Counted from the first letter of the stretch, positions 1 to 9,924 are shown. The stretch is DNA of 59,614 nucleotides from Rhodobacteraceae bacterium HLUCCO18 (GCA_001314805.1 LJSY01000027.1:1-59614), one strand, 5' to 3'. Numbers and translations: made by a program. Notes: generated by a model not told the origin, from the letters alone.

Positions 1-24
1 CAACTCGTAGCGACGTTGGGACAT
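1..24 (-). CDS. Putative IS5-family transposase, first 8 codons only
   Basis: This is the start of a minus-strand reading frame cut by the window edge. Its residues MSQRRYEL match the typical opening of IS5-type (DDE) transposases, and a strong Shine-Dalgarno sequence sits about 8 bases upstream. No catalytic residue is in view, so neither activity nor exact family can be judged. The gene points away from murJ. Confidence 0.35.
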
Positions 25-96
25 GCTGCTCTCCTCTTTCCAAAGAGTGAATCAGCAAAGCCAAAACGACGCTAGTCATTTATGAGTGCGTGACCT
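1..96 (-). mobile_element. Left-edge remnant of an insertion sequence, probably IS5 family
   Basis: On the minus strand a good ribosome-binding site (AAGAGGAG) precedes an ATG at 24, and the frame runs off the window after eight codons (MSQRRYEL). That start resembles IS5/IS427-group transposases, which commonly begin M-x-R-R-Y-E-L-T-D. A CTAG at 94-97 could mark the element end and target site. Only about 96 bases are visible, so the family call rests on a very short match plus the layout. Contigs often stop inside insertion sequences because these are repeated in the genome. Confidence 0.45.
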
Positions 97-152
97 AGGG
101 CATGTCCCGCGAAATCGGACACCGGTTTCGCCTACGGACATTCCGAAGGATC

Positions 153-1739
153 TCAGCCCCGGCGCAGCGCGCGCCGGAACTCGCCTACGCGGAAGGCGCC
201 CAGAAGCTGGCCGAGGATGGCGTAGACGCCGATGCCACCCCCCACGAGGATGGCAAGGCCGAGGTATTTCCAGCCCGGCAGGCCCAGAAGCGGCCCCCAG
301 ACCAGCACCCCCGACCAGAGTCCCGCGCCCATCAGGACCGAGGCCGCCACGATCCGCCACAGGCGTTTCCTGAACCGGTCGTCGAAGCGCGCCACATCGC
401 CCATGTCGCGGCGTCCCCGCAGCAGCAGCCAGACCATCGCCCAGGCCGCCAGCGTGGTGCCGATGGCGGCCCCGATGAAGCCCAGAAGCATCGCGAAACC
501 CACCGCCGCCACGGCGTTCACCACCATGGCCACGACGGCGTAGCGGAAGGGCGTGCGCGTATCCTCCCGCGCGAAGTAGAGCGGCTGAAGCACCTTTTGC
601 AGGACGAAGGCGGGCAGGCCCGCGCCGTAGACCGCCAGCGCCAGCGCGGTCGCCACGGTGTCGTCGGGGCCGAACGCGCCGCGCTCGAAAAGGACCGAGA
701 CGATGGGCACCGGCATGACCATCAGCGCCACGGCCGAGGGGATGGTCAGGGCCAGCGCGATCTCGCCCGCACGGCTCAGCGCATCACGGCCGCCCTGTTC
801 GTCATTCGCCCGCAGCCTGCGCGACAGGTCCGGCAGCAGCACCACGCCCACGGCGATGCCCACGACGCCCAGCGGCAACTGGTAGAGCCGGTCGGCATAG
901 GACAGCCACGCGATGGCGCCGTCGAAGAAACTGCCGACCTGCCGACCCACCAGCAGGTTGATCTGCACCACGCCCCCCGCCAGCATCGCCGGCAGCGCGA
1001 TCACGGCCAGCCGCTTCATGTCCGGCGTCAGGCGCGGCAGGCGCAGGGTCAGGCGGAACCCGGCCCGCGCGGCGGCGACCCAGACGAGGCCCAGTTGCGC
1101 GACCCCGGCGACCAGCACGCCCCAGACAAGGAAGGTGCCATGGGCAAGGCCTTCCGGCTGTCCCGCGCCTGCGACAGCCATTCCCTCCGCGCCGGTCATC
1201 TCCGCCAGCAAGATCGCCGCGATCAGGACGATGTTGAGCAGGAGCGGCGCGGCGGCGGCGGCGGCGAAGCGCCCGGTGGCATTCAGGACGCCCGACAGCA
1301 GCGCGGCCAGCGAGATGAACAGGATATAGGCAAACGCGATCCGCCCGAAGCCCACGGCAAGCGGCAGGCGCTCGTTTCCCGCGAAGCCGGCGGCCATGGC
1401 AAGCACGAGCCACGGCATGAAGACCTGCGCCAGAAGGGTCAGCACGATCAGGATCGTCGCCAGACCCGAAAACGCGTCCTGCGCGAAGCGCTGCGGGTCC
1501 TCGCCGGCCTCGAACTTCTTGGAAAAGAGCGGCACGAAGGCGGTGTTGAACGCCCCTTCGGCAAAGAAGCGGCGGAACATGTTGGGCAGCGAGAAGGCCA
1601 CGAGGAAGGCCTCGGCCACCGGGCCCGCGCCCATGAACGCCGCGATCAGGATGTCGCGAAGGAAGCCGAGAATGCGGCTCATCAGGGTCCAGAAGCCGAC
1701 CGTGACGAAGCCCGAGACGAGGCGGATGGGTTTGGCCAT
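153..1739 (-). CDS. murJ: Lipid II flippase MurJ (MviN family)
   Basis: This 528-residue polytopic inner-membrane protein of the MOP/MATE superfamily has the usual length for MurJ. It moves lipid II, the peptidoglycan precursor, across the cytoplasmic membrane. The N-terminus (SGFVTVGFWTLMSRILGFLRD) and the following segment (AFLVAFSLPNMFRRFFAEGA) are hallmark MurJ motifs. About 14 hydrophobic segments follow, and the C-terminus ends in a basic tail. It lies 76 bases downstream of glnD on the same strand and is probably co-transcribed with it, a pairing common in alphaproteobacteria. The apparent insertion-sequence end begins roughly 55 bases past its stop codon, so the gene is intact but its native downstream neighbour is not in view. 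Confidence 0.95.
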   Translation of the reverse strand: MAKPIRLVSGFVTVGFWTLMSRILGFLRDILIAAFMGAGPVAEAFLVAFSLPNMFRRFFAEGAFNTAFVPLFSKKFEAGEDPQRFAQDAFSGLATILIVLTLLAQVFMPWLVLAMAAGFAGNERLPLAVGFGRIAFAYILFISLAALLSGVLNATGRFAAAAAAPLLLNIVLIAAILLAEMTGAEGMAVAGAGQPEGLAHGTFLVWGVLVAGVAQLGLVWVAAARAGFRLTLRLPRLTPDMKRLAVIALPAMLAGGVVQINLLVGRQVGSFFDGAIAWLSYADRLYQLPLGVVGIAVGVVLLPDLSRRLRANDEQGGRDALSRAGEIALALTIPSAVALMVMPVPIVSVLFERGAFGPDDTVATALALAVYGAGLPAFVLQKVLQPLYFAREDTRTPFRYAVVAMVVNAVAAVGFAMLLGFIGAAIGTTLAAWAMVWLLLRGRRDMGDVARFDDRFRKRLWRIVAASVLMGAGLWSGVLVWGPLLGLPGWKYLGLAILVGGGIGVYAILGQLLGAFRVGEFRRALRRG

Positions 1740-1815
1740 TGTCCCGCCTCAGCTCCCGGACCGCGTGGACGCGGAGACGCTACGCCCGCCCGCTGCCCCA
1801 CGGGCCGTCATCGTC

Positions 1816-4644
1816 TCACGCCCCGGCCCGTTCGGCCACGCGGGCGATGGCGTCGCGCAGCTTGCGCTCCAGGCTCTCCTGTCGCGAGCGCGTGTGCAGT
1901 TTCAGGCCGAACATGTCCTTGACGTAGAAGACATCCACCACTTGCGCGCCATAGGTCGCGATGACCGCATGGGCGATATAGACGTTGCTCGCCGCGAGCG
2001 TCTTGGTCAGGTCGTAGAGCAGGCCGGGGCGGTCGCGGGTGTCGACCTCGATGATCGTGTAGATCTCGGAGCCCTCGTTGTCGAAGGTGATATGGGTCGG
2101 CACGTCGAAGGGCCGCTCGCGCTTCTTGATCTTGTCGCGCCCCTCCAGCGCCTTGGAGGCCACGACCTCGCCCTTGAGCGTCTTGCCGATCATTCCGCGC
2201 AGACGCGGCAGGCGGCGCGCCTCGTAGGGGTTGCCCTCGGCGTCCTGCACCCAGAACACCGCCGTCGCGTAGCCGTCCTTGGATGTGTAGGTGCGCGCGT
2301 CGACGACATTGGCCCCCACCAGCGACAGGGCGCCTGCGAGACGCGAGAAAATGCCGGGATGGTCGTTCAGCGCAAAGCAGACGCGGGTCGCGTCGCGATC
2401 CTCGTCCTCGCGGGTGTCGATGCGGATCTCGTCGGCGCCGATATCCCTCAGCATCTCGGCGAAGGTGACCTGCGTCGCCAGATCCAGCCCCTGCCAATAG
2501 GGTCCGTAGTGGCGGTCGATCTCGGTCTTGAGCAAGGGCTTGGGCCAGTCGGCCAAGGCTTCGCGCAGCGCCTTCTTGCCCTCACCCTCGAGCTTTTCGC
2601 GGTTGAGATCCTCGAGCCCGGTGTCGAGCGCGGTTGCCGTGGCGCGGTAAAGCCCCCGCAGAAGCGTGGCCTTCCAGTTGTTCCAGGTGTTCGGCCCGAC
2701 GCCACGGATGTCGCAGACCGTCAGTACGGTCAGAAGCTCAAGCCGCTCGCGCGTCTTTACCGCCTTGGCGAAGTCGCGCACCGTGCGCGGGTCCGAGATG
2801 TCGCGTTTCTGCGCCATGTCCGACATCAGCAGGTGATAGCGCACCAGCCATTCCACCGTCTCGCAGTCCGCAGGTTTCAGCCCGAGGCGCGGGCAGACCG
2901 CGCGCGCGATGCGCGCGCCGACGATGGAATGATCCTCTTTCCGGCCCTTGCCGATATCGTGCAGCAGGCACGCGACATAGAGAACCTTGCGGTTCACCCC
3001 GTTCTTCAGGATGCGGGAGGCGACCGGCAGTTCCTCGATCAGTTCCTCGCGCTCGATCTGCGCGAGCGTCGAGATCACCTGTATCGTGTGCTCATCCACC
3101 GTGTAGCTGTGATACATGTTGAACTGCATCATCGCGACGACCGGGGCAAACTCCGGCAGGAAGGCCGACAGGACGCCCAGCTCGTTCATGCGCCTGAGCG
3201 CGCGTTCCGGGTTGCCGTGCTTGAGCAGGAGATCGAGGAAGATGCGAACCGCCTCCGGATCGCGCCGCATCGCGTCGTCGATCGTGTCGATGCGTGCCTG
3301 CACCTCGCGCATGGCATCGGGGTGGATCAGGTAGCCGGTCCTGAGCGCCTCCTCGAAGAGCCGCAGGATGTTCAGCTTGTCCGCGAAGAAGGCGTCGGCA
3401 TCTTCCAGTGTGAGGCGGTTCTGCTTGATGTCGTAGCCGTCCCTGACCTTCTTGCGGCGCCGCCCGCGCCCGCGCAGGAACCCGAAGATCGCCGGCTCCT
3501 GCTTGACGTGGCGCGCTTCCAGCTCGGTCAGGAAGATGCGGGTCAGCTCGCCCACGCGGGTGGCGTGGCGGAAATAGTCCTGCATGAAATGCTCGACCGC
3601 GCGTCGGCCGGAATGGTCCTCGTAGCCCATGAGTTCGGCGACCTGGACCTGGTTGTCGAAGGTCATCTGGTCCTGCGCGCGGTCGGCGATCAGGTGCAGG
3701 TGACACCGAACGGCCCAAAGGAACCGCTCGGCCGCATCGAAGGCGGCGAATTCCTCGGGCCGGAACACGCCCAGTGCCACCAGCTCGTCGATATGCGCAA
3801 CGCCGTGCTCGTATTTCGCGATCCAGTAGAGCGTCTGCAGGTCGCGCAGCCCGCCCTTGCCCTCCTTGACGTTGGGTTCCAGCATGTAGCGCTGGCCCCC
3901 CTGCTTGCGGTGGCGCGTGCCGCGTTCCTCGAGCTTGGCTTCGATGAATTCGCCCACCGACCCGTCGAAGAGCTGCTGGCGGAGCGCGGTCTGAAGCTCC
4001 GCCCCGACGGCTTCGGTCCCGCAGAGGTAGCGCATCTCCAGCAGGCTGGTCCGGATCGTGATGTCCTGCCGTCCCAGCCGCAGGCATTCCTTCACCGTGC
4101 GCGAGGCATGGCCGACCTTCATCCGCAGGTCCCACAGCATGTAGAGCGCGGACTCGATTACGTTCTCGATGGCGGGCGTCATCTTCCACGGCGTGACGAA
4201 CAGCAGATCGACGTCGGAATAGGGCGCCATCTCGCCCCGCCCGTAGCCGCCGACGGCCATCACGGCCATGCGCTCGGCCTGGGAGGGGAGCGGGTTGGGA
4301 TGAAGGCGCGTCTCCGCCACGTGCAGCACTTCGCGCACGAGGCTGTCGGTCAGGTGGCAATAGGCCCTGGTGGTGCGCCGGGCGGCCAGGGGCAGCTCGG
4401 CGAAGCCCGCCGCGATCGCCGCGCGGCCCGCCGCGTTGGCCTCCTGCAGCACGCCGACGGCCGCCGCGCGCACCGACGCGCTGTCGGTGGCCTCCGCGCA
4501 GGCGGCATCGATCTGCGCGCGAACGGCCTCCGCGTCGAAGATGCGCTGCGCCGGGACGATGAGCGTCCCCGGTTCGGTCGCGACGGTGAGGCGTGGGTTC
4601 CGGTCAGAGACCGGGACCGCCAAGGCGTCTTGGGGCGGGGTCAA
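1816..4644 (-). CDS. glnD: Bifunctional [protein-PII] uridylyltransferase/uridylyl-removing enzyme GlnD
   Basis: GlnD is the cytosolic glutamine sensor that adds UMP to PII proteins under nitrogen limitation and removes it when glutamine is plentiful. The 942-residue protein shows the full architecture. A nucleotidyltransferase motif (GGYGRGEMAPYSDVDLLFV) lies near residues 131-150. An HD hydrolase domain has the HSYTVDEHT and LLHDIGKG motifs near residues 510-565. Two ACT domains lie in the last 200 residues. The proposed ATG lies 41 bases inside the end of the upstream lipoprotein gene, which suggests translational coupling, although a slightly later start is possible. The order lipoprotein-glnD-murJ reads as one minus-strand transcription unit. 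Confidence 0.95.
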   Translation of the reverse strand: MTPPQDALAVPVSDRNPRLTVATEPGTLIVPAQRIFDAEAVRAQIDAACAEATDSASVRAAAVGVLQEANAAGRAAIAAGFAELPLAARRTTRAYCHLTDSLVREVLHVAETRLHPNPLPSQAERMAVMAVGGYGRGEMAPYSDVDLLFVTPWKMTPAIENVIESALYMLWDLRMKVGHASRTVKECLRLGRQDITIRTSLLEMRYLCGTEAVGAELQTALRQQLFDGSVGEFIEAKLEERGTRHRKQGGQRYMLEPNVKEGKGGLRDLQTLYWIAKYEHGVAHIDELVALGVFRPEEFAAFDAAERFLWAVRCHLHLIADRAQDQMTFDNQVQVAELMGYEDHSGRRAVEHFMQDYFRHATRVGELTRIFLTELEARHVKQEPAIFGFLRGRGRRRKKVRDGYDIKQNRLTLEDADAFFADKLNILRLFEEALRTGYLIHPDAMREVQARIDTIDDAMRRDPEAVRIFLDLLLKHGNPERALRRMNELGVLSAFLPEFAPVVAMMQFNMYHSYTVDEHTIQVISTLAQIEREELIEELPVASRILKNGVNRKVLYVACLLHDIGKGRKEDHSIVGARIARAVCPRLGLKPADCETVEWLVRYHLLMSDMAQKRDISDPRTVRDFAKAVKTRERLELLTVLTVCDIRGVGPNTWNNWKATLLRGLYRATATALDTGLEDLNREKLEGEGKKALREALADWPKPLLKTEIDRHYGPYWQGLDLATQVTFAEMLRDIGADEIRIDTREDEDRDATRVCFALNDHPGIFSRLAGALSLVGANVVDARTYTSKDGYATAVFWVQDAEGNPYEARRLPRLRGMIGKTLKGEVVASKALEGRDKIKKRERPFDVPTHITFDNEGSEIYTIIEVDTRDRPGLLYDLTKTLAASNVYIAHAVIATYGAQVVDVFYVKDMFGLKLHTRSRQESLERKLRDAIARVAERAGA

Positions 4645-5785
4645 TGATGGCCACCTGGTTATCGGTCACTTGGGCGATCGCCAGCGCCCTCTGGTTGGTG
4701 CCGTCGGACAACAGGCGAAAAACGCCGCCCGCACCCTGGAAACCGGGCGATGCCGTCAGGTCGGCGCCGCCGACGCGCCCGGTCGTGGCCACCGTCTCGG
4801 CGATGGCGCGCACGCCGTCATAGGCCAGCGAGGCGAGCGTATGCGGCGCAGCCCCGTAGGTCGCGGCGTAGCGGTCCTCGAACCCGGCCAGGGCGCCCTG
4901 GTCGGGAAGGGTGAACCAGCCGCCCTGAAGCCCGCCGAATTCCAGCGTCTGGGGCGGCGTGTCCCACCGCGTGAGCCCCATGACCCGCACGGTTTCGAGG
5001 TCGAGCCCGTTCTCCGGCAGAAGCTGCGCGAAGAAGGGCAGGGCTCCGGCGCTGTCGGAGGTCAGCAGAACCCCGTTCGCGTCGCCGTTGCGAACCGCCT
5101 CGACGACCTGTGGCACCGCGTCGATGACGCCGGTCTGCGAGAACTCGTAGGGCACGGTCGCCGCGATCGTCGCACCCGACCGCGCGGCGGCCCCCCGTAT
5201 CGCGTCGCGGGCCACCTCGCCCGCGAGGTTGGAGGCGTGGACCACGACGATATTGCCCACCCCCTGTCGCGCGGCGTAGGAGACGAGCCGATCGGCGGTA
5301 TTGGCGAAGGTGTTGCCCAGAACGAAGACATTGTCGCCGGCGACTTCGGCGTTGTTCGAGAAGCTCAGTACCGAAACCCCGGAATTGGCGACGGCGACCC
5401 CGACGGCGGCCGCGGATTCCGACCGCAGGGGTCCGAGGATGACATCGGCGCCCTCCTGCACGGCCTGCCGCGCGACCGTCGCCGCCGTCGCGGGGTCGCC
5501 GTCGGTGTTGTAGACGCGAATGTCGATGGTCACGCCGCTCTGCTCCGTCGCGGCGAGGCGCGCGGCATTCTCCAGCGAGCGCGCGATGATCGCGTCGCCG
5601 CCCTGCGCCGAGCTGAGCGGCAGGAGCATGGCGACCTCCACCGTCTCGCCGCTGACGCGCGGGCCGGTCCCGAGGCCGGGTCCTCCCACCTGGCAGCTTG
5701 CCAAGACCAGAGTGAGCATGGTGGCGAGCACCCACCGAAGCGGATTGCGAAGCGGGTTGCGAAGCCTCTGGAAAGCGGAAAACAT
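4604..5785 (-). CDS. Periplasmic-binding-protein-like lipoprotein, penicillin-binding protein activator (LpoA-like)
   Basis: The 393-residue product starts at an ATG preceded by GGAGG with 10-base spacing. Longer in-frame starts upstream lack such a site. A signal sequence ends in a lipobox (LVLASC), so the mature protein should be lipid-anchored at Cys. The rest resembles the type 1 periplasmic binding fold of branched-chain amino-acid receptors and of the C-terminal half of LpoA, the outer-membrane activator of PBP1A. The N-terminal TPR half of gamma-proteobacterial LpoA is absent, which is usual for short alphaproteobacterial members. It is divergent from rsmI and yraN, which also flank lpoA in E. 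coli. The PBP-activator role is inferred from fold and neighbourhood. Confidence 0.8.
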   Translation of the reverse strand: MFSAFQRLRNPLRNPLRWVLATMLTLVLASCQVGGPGLGTGPRVSGETVEVAMLLPLSSAQGGDAIIARSLENAARLAATEQSGVTIDIRVYNTDGDPATAATVARQAVQEGADVILGPLRSESAAAVGVAVANSGVSVLSFSNNAEVAGDNVFVLGNTFANTADRLVSYAARQGVGNIVVVHASNLAGEVARDAIRGAAARSGATIAATVPYEFSQTGVIDAVPQVVEAVRNGDANGVLLTSDSAGALPFFAQLLPENGLDLETVRVMGLTRWDTPPQTLEFGGLQGGWFTLPDQGALAGFEDRYAATYGAAPHTLASLAYDGVRAIAETVATTGRVGGADLTASPGFQGAGGVFRLLSDGTNQRALAIAQVTDNQVAIIDPAPRRLGGPGL

Positions 5786-5978
5786 CTGCCCTGGTCCTCC
5801 GTGGAACATATGCGTGCCCGATCCCGATCCTTGTTCTGACCTGTGGACCGCGACACGCTGGGAAACTACGGTGTCGGGACGGTCAAGTAAACGCGCGATG
5901 GGAAAAGGCAGGGTATTCGATGCATCGATGTGGCGGGCGGGTTGGCTCCGTGCCCCCGAACCCGGGCGTCTCTGAACC

Positions 5979-6908
5979 ATGACAGGGCGTCGGGACAAGC
6001 CTGACGTCGACGACGCCGCGGAAACCGGCGGTGCTTCGCCGATATCCGCAGCGGCGCTGGCGCCGGGGCTCCATTTCGTGGCCACGCCCATCGGCACGGC
6101 GCGCGACATCACCCTCAGGGCGCTCGACACGCTGCGCGCGGCTGACGCGATCGCGGCGGAGGACACGCGAAACACGCGCCGCCTGATGGAGCTTCACGGC
6201 ATCCCGGTGGCCGGGCGTCCGATCCTGCCCTATCACGACCACAACGGTGCAAAGATGCGTCCGCGCCTGCTGAAGATGCTGCAGGACGGCGGGCGCGTGG
6301 CCTATGTCTCGGACGCCGGGACGCCGCTGGTGGCCGATCCCGGATACCAGCTGGCGCGCTCGGCCATCGACGCCGGCATTCCGGTCACGGCCGCGCCGGG
6401 GCCGTCCGCGGTACTGGTCGCCCTTACGGTTTCCGGTCTGCCGAGCGACCGGTTTCTTTTCGTCGGCTTCCCGCCGCCGCAGGCCGGTGCGCGGCGCAGC
6501 TGGATCGCGGAACTCGACAGCGCGCGGGCGACTGTCATCCTCTTCGAAAGCCCCCGGCGCGTTCATCGACTGTTAGGTGAATTGTGCGACATCCTCGGGG
6601 AAGACCGGCAGGCGGCGTTGTGCAGGGAACTGACGAAGCGGTTCGAAGACGTGCGCCGGGGGTCGCTTGGGCAGCTGCGAGACGGATGCGCGGACATTCC
6701 GCCGAAGGGTGAGTGCGTGCTGGTGATCGATCGCGCTTCGGCTGAACGCAGCTCGGACGACAGCGTGCGCGACGCGTTGCGCGCCGAACTGGCCGGCCAC
6801 AGTGTGAAGGCGGCCGTTGCGGCCGTGGCCGAAGAAACGGGGCGGCCCCGCCGTGAGGTTTACCAGATGGCGTTGCGCCTCAAGGAGGATGAGAAGGATG
6901 ACCAGTGA
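5979..6908 (+). CDS. rsmI: 16S rRNA (cytidine(1402)-2'-O)-methyltransferase RsmI
   Basis: RsmI uses S-adenosylmethionine to 2'-O-methylate C1402 in the decoding centre of 16S rRNA. The 309-residue protein belongs to the tetrapyrrole-methylase (SAM) fold. Visible family motifs include FVATPIGTARDITLRAL near the N-terminus, AEDTRNTRRL, the YVSDAGTPLVADPG substrate/SAM loop, and PGPSAVLVALTVSGLP. Length is normal (about 290). Its stop overlaps the start of yraN by 11 bases and the yraN ribosome-binding site lies inside it, so the pair is translationally coupled. The gene diverges from the lipoprotein gene across a 193-base promoter region. Confidence 0.95.
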   Translation: MTGRRDKPDVDDAAETGGASPISAAALAPGLHFVATPIGTARDITLRALDTLRAADAIAAEDTRNTRRLMELHGIPVAGRPILPYHDHNGAKMRPRLLKMLQDGGRVAYVSDAGTPLVADPGYQLARSAIDAGIPVTAAPGPSAVLVALTVSGLPSDRFLFVGFPPPQAGARRSWIAELDSARATVILFESPRRVHRLLGELCDILGEDRQAALCRELTKRFEDVRRGSLGQLRDGCADIPPKGECVLVIDRASAERSSDDSVRDALRAELAGHSVKAAVAAVAEETGRPRREVYQMALRLKEDEKDDQ

Positions 6909-7335
6909 GTCGAGTGTTGTGCTGGATGGCGGTTCAGCTGTGCCAGGTATGCATCGCGCAAAGTCCAGCGTCGCGCGGCAGCGCAGGGGCCAGACAAACC
7001 ATCGCAGCGGGGCTGCCGCCGAAGAGCAGGTGGAGCGCAGCTATCTGCACACGGGCTATCGCCTGCGAAATCGCCGCTGGCGCGGTGGCGTCGGCGAGAT
7101 CGACCTCGTCATGGAAAAGGCCGGTGAAATCGTGTTCGTCGAGGTGAAGGCGTCCCGGTCACATGCAGAGGCGGCCCAAGCCTTGCGGGGCGGTCAGATC
7201 AAGCGCCTCCTGCGAAGCGCGGAAGCATACATCGGACAGCTGCCGCGCGGCCTCATGACGCCGATGCGCTTCGACGTGGCCCTTGTCGACCGCACGGGCC
7301 GGGTGGACCTGATCGAGAACGCGCTCGGCGCCTGA
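6898..7335 (+). CDS. YraN family protein (UPF0102, nuclease-fold)
   Basis: This protein of 145 residues carries the YraN/UPF0102 endonuclease-like fold. The motif GEIDLVM followed by VFVEVKA matches the conserved E-x-D and E-V-K residues of the restriction-endonuclease-like core. The biochemical role in bacteria is not settled. The ATG at 6898 is chosen because AAGGAGG lies ten bases upstream and the start overlaps the rsmI stop. An upstream in-frame ATG at 6817 is deep inside rsmI and is less likely. Co-occurrence with rsmI and an LpoA-like gene matches the E. coli yraL-lpoA-yraN cluster. Confidence 0.9.
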   Translation: MTSESSVVLDGGSAVPGMHRAKSSVARQRRGQTNHRSGAAAEEQVERSYLHTGYRLRNRRWRGGVGEIDLVMEKAGEIVFVEVKASRSHAEAAQALRGGQIKRLLRSAEAYIGQLPRGLMTPMRFDVALVDRTGRVDLIENALGA

Positions 7336-7401
7336 TCTCCCATTGCGCTCCCCCGTCGCCCGCGCCATTTTCAGGGCTGGTTCGGGCGCGGGAGACAGAT
7401 C

Positions 7402-8346
7402 ATGAAAGTTGCGTTCCAGATGGATCCGATCGGGTCCGTCGACATCAATGCCGACAGCACGTTCCGGCTGGCCGAGGAGGCGCAGGCGCGCGACTGCACC
7501 CTGTGGCACTACACCCCCGATTGCCTGTCCTTCCGCGAAGGGCGCGTCGTCGCCCGGGCGCAGCCTCTGACGGTGCAACGCGTCAAGGGCGGTCACGCGA
7601 ATCTGGGCGAGACCGTCGATCTGGACCTTGGCGATATCGATGTCGTCTGGCTGCGCCAGGACCCGCCCTTCGATATGGGTTACATCACGACGACCCACAT
7701 TCTGGACCGGCTCAAGGGCCGAACGCTCGTCGTCAACGATCCCTTCTGGGTGCGCAACTCTCCCGAAAAGCTCCTGGTCCTCGATTTCCCCGATCTCACG
7801 CCGCCCACGACCATCGCGCGGGATATCGGCGTTCTGCGGGACTTCAAGACCGAACATGGCGACATCATCCTCAAGCCGCTCTACGGCAATGGAGGGGCGG
7901 GCGTGTTCCGCCTCGATCCCAATGACCGCAACCTCGCCTCGCTGCACGAGCTGTTCACCTCCATGAGTCGCGAGCCGCTGATCGTGCAGAAATTCCTTCC
8001 GGACGTGGCAGAGGGCGACAAGCGGATCATCCTCGTCGACGGGGAGCCAGCGGGCGCCATCAACCGCGTGCCCGCGCCCGGCGAGACCCGGTCGAACATG
8101 CATGTCGGCGGGCGCCCGGAGAAGGCCGCACTGACCCCGCGGGAGCGGGAGATCTGCGCCGCCATCGGCCCGCGCCTGCGCGAAATGGGGCAGGTCTTCG
8201 TCGGCATCGACGTGATCGGGGGTTACCTGACCGAGATCAACGTGACCTCGCCCACCGGGATTCAGGAGCTGGAGCGCTTCGACGGGGTCAACGTCGCGGG
8301 ACAGATCTGGGACGCGATCGCCCGGCGCCTCGCCGACGCCGCCTAA
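7402..8346 (+). CDS. gshB: Glutathione synthase
   Basis: GshB is a cytosolic ATP-grasp ligase that joins glycine to gamma-glutamylcysteine to complete glutathione. The 314-residue length is typical. The N-terminus ([20 protein letters not shown]) is diagnostic. ATP-grasp elements include [19 protein letters not shown], the acidic metal-binding segment around [18 protein letters not shown], and [14 protein letters not shown] near the C-terminus. A GGGAG ribosome-binding site precedes the ATG. The stop overlaps by four bases the stop of the convergent yifB gene, leaving no space for a terminator between them. Confidence 0.96.
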   Translation: MKVAFQMDPIGSVDINADSTFRLAEEAQARDCTLWHYTPDCLSFREGRVVARAQPLTVQRVKGGHANLGETVDLDLGDIDVVWLRQDPPFDMGYITTTHILDRLKGRTLVVNDPFWVRNSPEKLLVLDFPDLTPPTTIARDIGVLRDFKTEHGDIILKPLYGNGGAGVFRLDPNDRNLASLHELFTSMSREPLIVQKFLPDVAEGDKRIILVDGEPAGAINRVPAPGETRSNMHVGGRPEKAALTPREREICAAIGPRLREMGQVFVGIDVIGGYLTEINVTSPTGIQELERFDGVNVAGQIWDAIARRLADAA

Positions 8347-9884
8347 AGCTCCGGCGTCCCGATCAGGCGGTAGCCCAGCGCCTCGGCGATATGCGGCGTG
8401 GAGATCGTGTCGCAATGGTCGAGATCGGCGATCGTGCGCGCGAGCCTCAGGATGCGGTGATAGCCCCGCGCGGTCAGGCGGAACCGTTCGGCGGCGGTCA
8501 GCAGCATCGCCTTGCCCGCCGCATCCGGCGTCGCGATCTCGTCCAGGAGCGCGCCCTCGGCATCGGCGTTGACGCGGGCGCCCGACCCGAGTTTCCCGAA
8601 GCGTTCGGCCTGCCGTGCGCGGGCGTCCGCGACGCGCGCCGCGATCGCGCGGGAGGTCTCGCCGCCCGGAGGCACGTCGAGATCGCGGTAGGAGACAGGC
8701 GGCACCTCGAGGCGCAGGTCGAACCGGTCCATCAGCGGACCCGAGATGCGGGAGAGGTATTCCTCGCCGCAGACCGGCGCGCGGCCGCAGGCCTGGTCGG
8801 CGTCGTAAAGTTGCCCGCAGCGGCAGGGGTTGGCCGCGGCGATCAGCAGGAATCGGCAGGGGTAGCGCACATGGGCATTGGCGCGGGCCACGATGACCTC
8901 GCCGGTTTCGATCGGCTGGCGCAGGGTTTCGAGGACGGCACGGGTGTATTCGGGAAACTCGTCGAGAAACAGCACGCCGTTATGCGCCAGCGACACCTCG
9001 CCCGGTTTCGCGCCGCGTCCGCCGCCCACGATCGCGGCCATGGACGCGGTGTGGTGCGGGGCGCGGAAGGGGCGGGTGCGGGAAATTCCGCCCTCGTCCA
9101 GGAGGCCCGCGAGCGAATGGATCATCGAGGTTTCCAGCGCCTCGGGTGCCGTCAGCGGCGGCATGATCCCGGCGAGGCGTGCGGCCAGCATGGATTTGCC
9201 CGACCCCGGCGCGCCGATCATCAAGAGGTGATGCCGCCCCGCCGCCGCGATCTCGAGCGCGCGTTTCGCGCGTTCCTGGCCGCGCACCTCCGACAGGCAT
9301 CCGGCAACCGGCGTGTCGATGACCTCACCGGGGCGCGCGGGCTCCAGCGGCGCGCGGTCGGTCAGGTGCGCCACAAGCTCTGGTAGCGACGCCGCCGCGA
9401 AGACCGGCGTGGCGCCGACCCATGCGGCCTCGGCGCCGCAGCCTGCGGGGCAGAGCAGCACGAGGTCGTCCTCGCCGGCCGCGAGCGCCGTGGGAAGCGC
9501 GCCATGCACGGCCACGAGGCGTCCATCGAGCGACAGCTCCCCCAGCGCCATGGAGGAGGAGACCTTGTCCGCCGGCACGATCCCGATGGCCGCCAGCAGC
9601 GCCAGCGTGATCGGCAGGTCGAAATGGGACCCCTCCTTGGGCAGGTCGGCGGGCGAGAGGTTGATCGTCACCCTCTTCGACGGCAACGCGATCGCCATCG
9701 CCTGCAGCGCCGTGCGCACCCGTTCACGCGCCTCCGACACTGCCTTGTCTGGCAGGCCCACGATGGAAAACCCCGGCAGGCCGGGGGTGACGGCGCATTG
9801 CACCTCGACGCGCCGCGCCTCGAGACCCTCGAAGGCGACGGAATGGCACAGGGCCACACTTTCGGGTCGCGGCCCGTCAAACAT
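8343..9884 (-). CDS. YifB family Mg-chelatase-like AAA ATPase (ComM-like)
   Basis: The product is a 513-residue AAA+ ATPase of the YifB/ComM family. In naturally competent bacteria ComM acts as a branch-migration helicase during recombination of incoming DNA; elsewhere its role is unclear. An N-terminal ChlI/Lon-like domain ([21 protein letters not shown], ending near residue 170) precedes the AAA core. Walker A (GAPGSGKSM) lies near residue 221, and a Walker B-like segment ([11 protein letters not shown]) and sensor region (AAANPCRCG) follow, then the C-terminal Mg_chelatase_C helix bundle. All motifs are intact. The function here is inferred from family only. Confidence 0.9.
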   Translation of the reverse strand: MFDGPRPESVALCHSVAFEGLEARRVEVQCAVTPGLPGFSIVGLPDKAVSEARERVRTALQAMAIALPSKRVTINLSPADLPKEGSHFDLPITLALLAAIGIVPADKVSSSMALGELSLDGRLVAVHGALPTALAAGEDDLVLLCPAGCGAEAAWVGATPVFAAASLPELVAHLTDRAPLEPARPGEVIDTPVAGCLSEVRGQERAKRALEIAAAGRHHLLMIGAPGSGKSMLAARLAGIMPPLTAPEALETSMIHSLAGLLDEGGISRTRPFRAPHHTASMAAIVGGGRGAKPGEVSLAHNGVLFLDEFPEYTRAVLETLRQPIETGEVIVARANAHVRYPCRFLLIAAANPCRCGQLYDADQACGRAPVCGEEYLSRISGPLMDRFDLRLEVPPVSYRDLDVPPGGETSRAIAARVADARARQAERFGKLGSGARVNADAEGALLDEIATPDAAGKAMLLTAAERFRLTARGYHRILRLARTIADLDHCDTISTPHIAEALGYRLIGTPEL

Positions 9885-9924
9885 GGACGTCGTCGAACAT
9901 GGTTAACGGCTAAGGCCTAAGCGT

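Noticed and set aside
1396-4647. Very long open frame antisense to glnD
   Set aside because: It is a shadow of GC-rich codons in glnD; the product has no domain and the opposite strand is clearly GlnD. Similar long antisense frames lie opposite coaBC, xdhB and dnaE and were rejected for the same reason.
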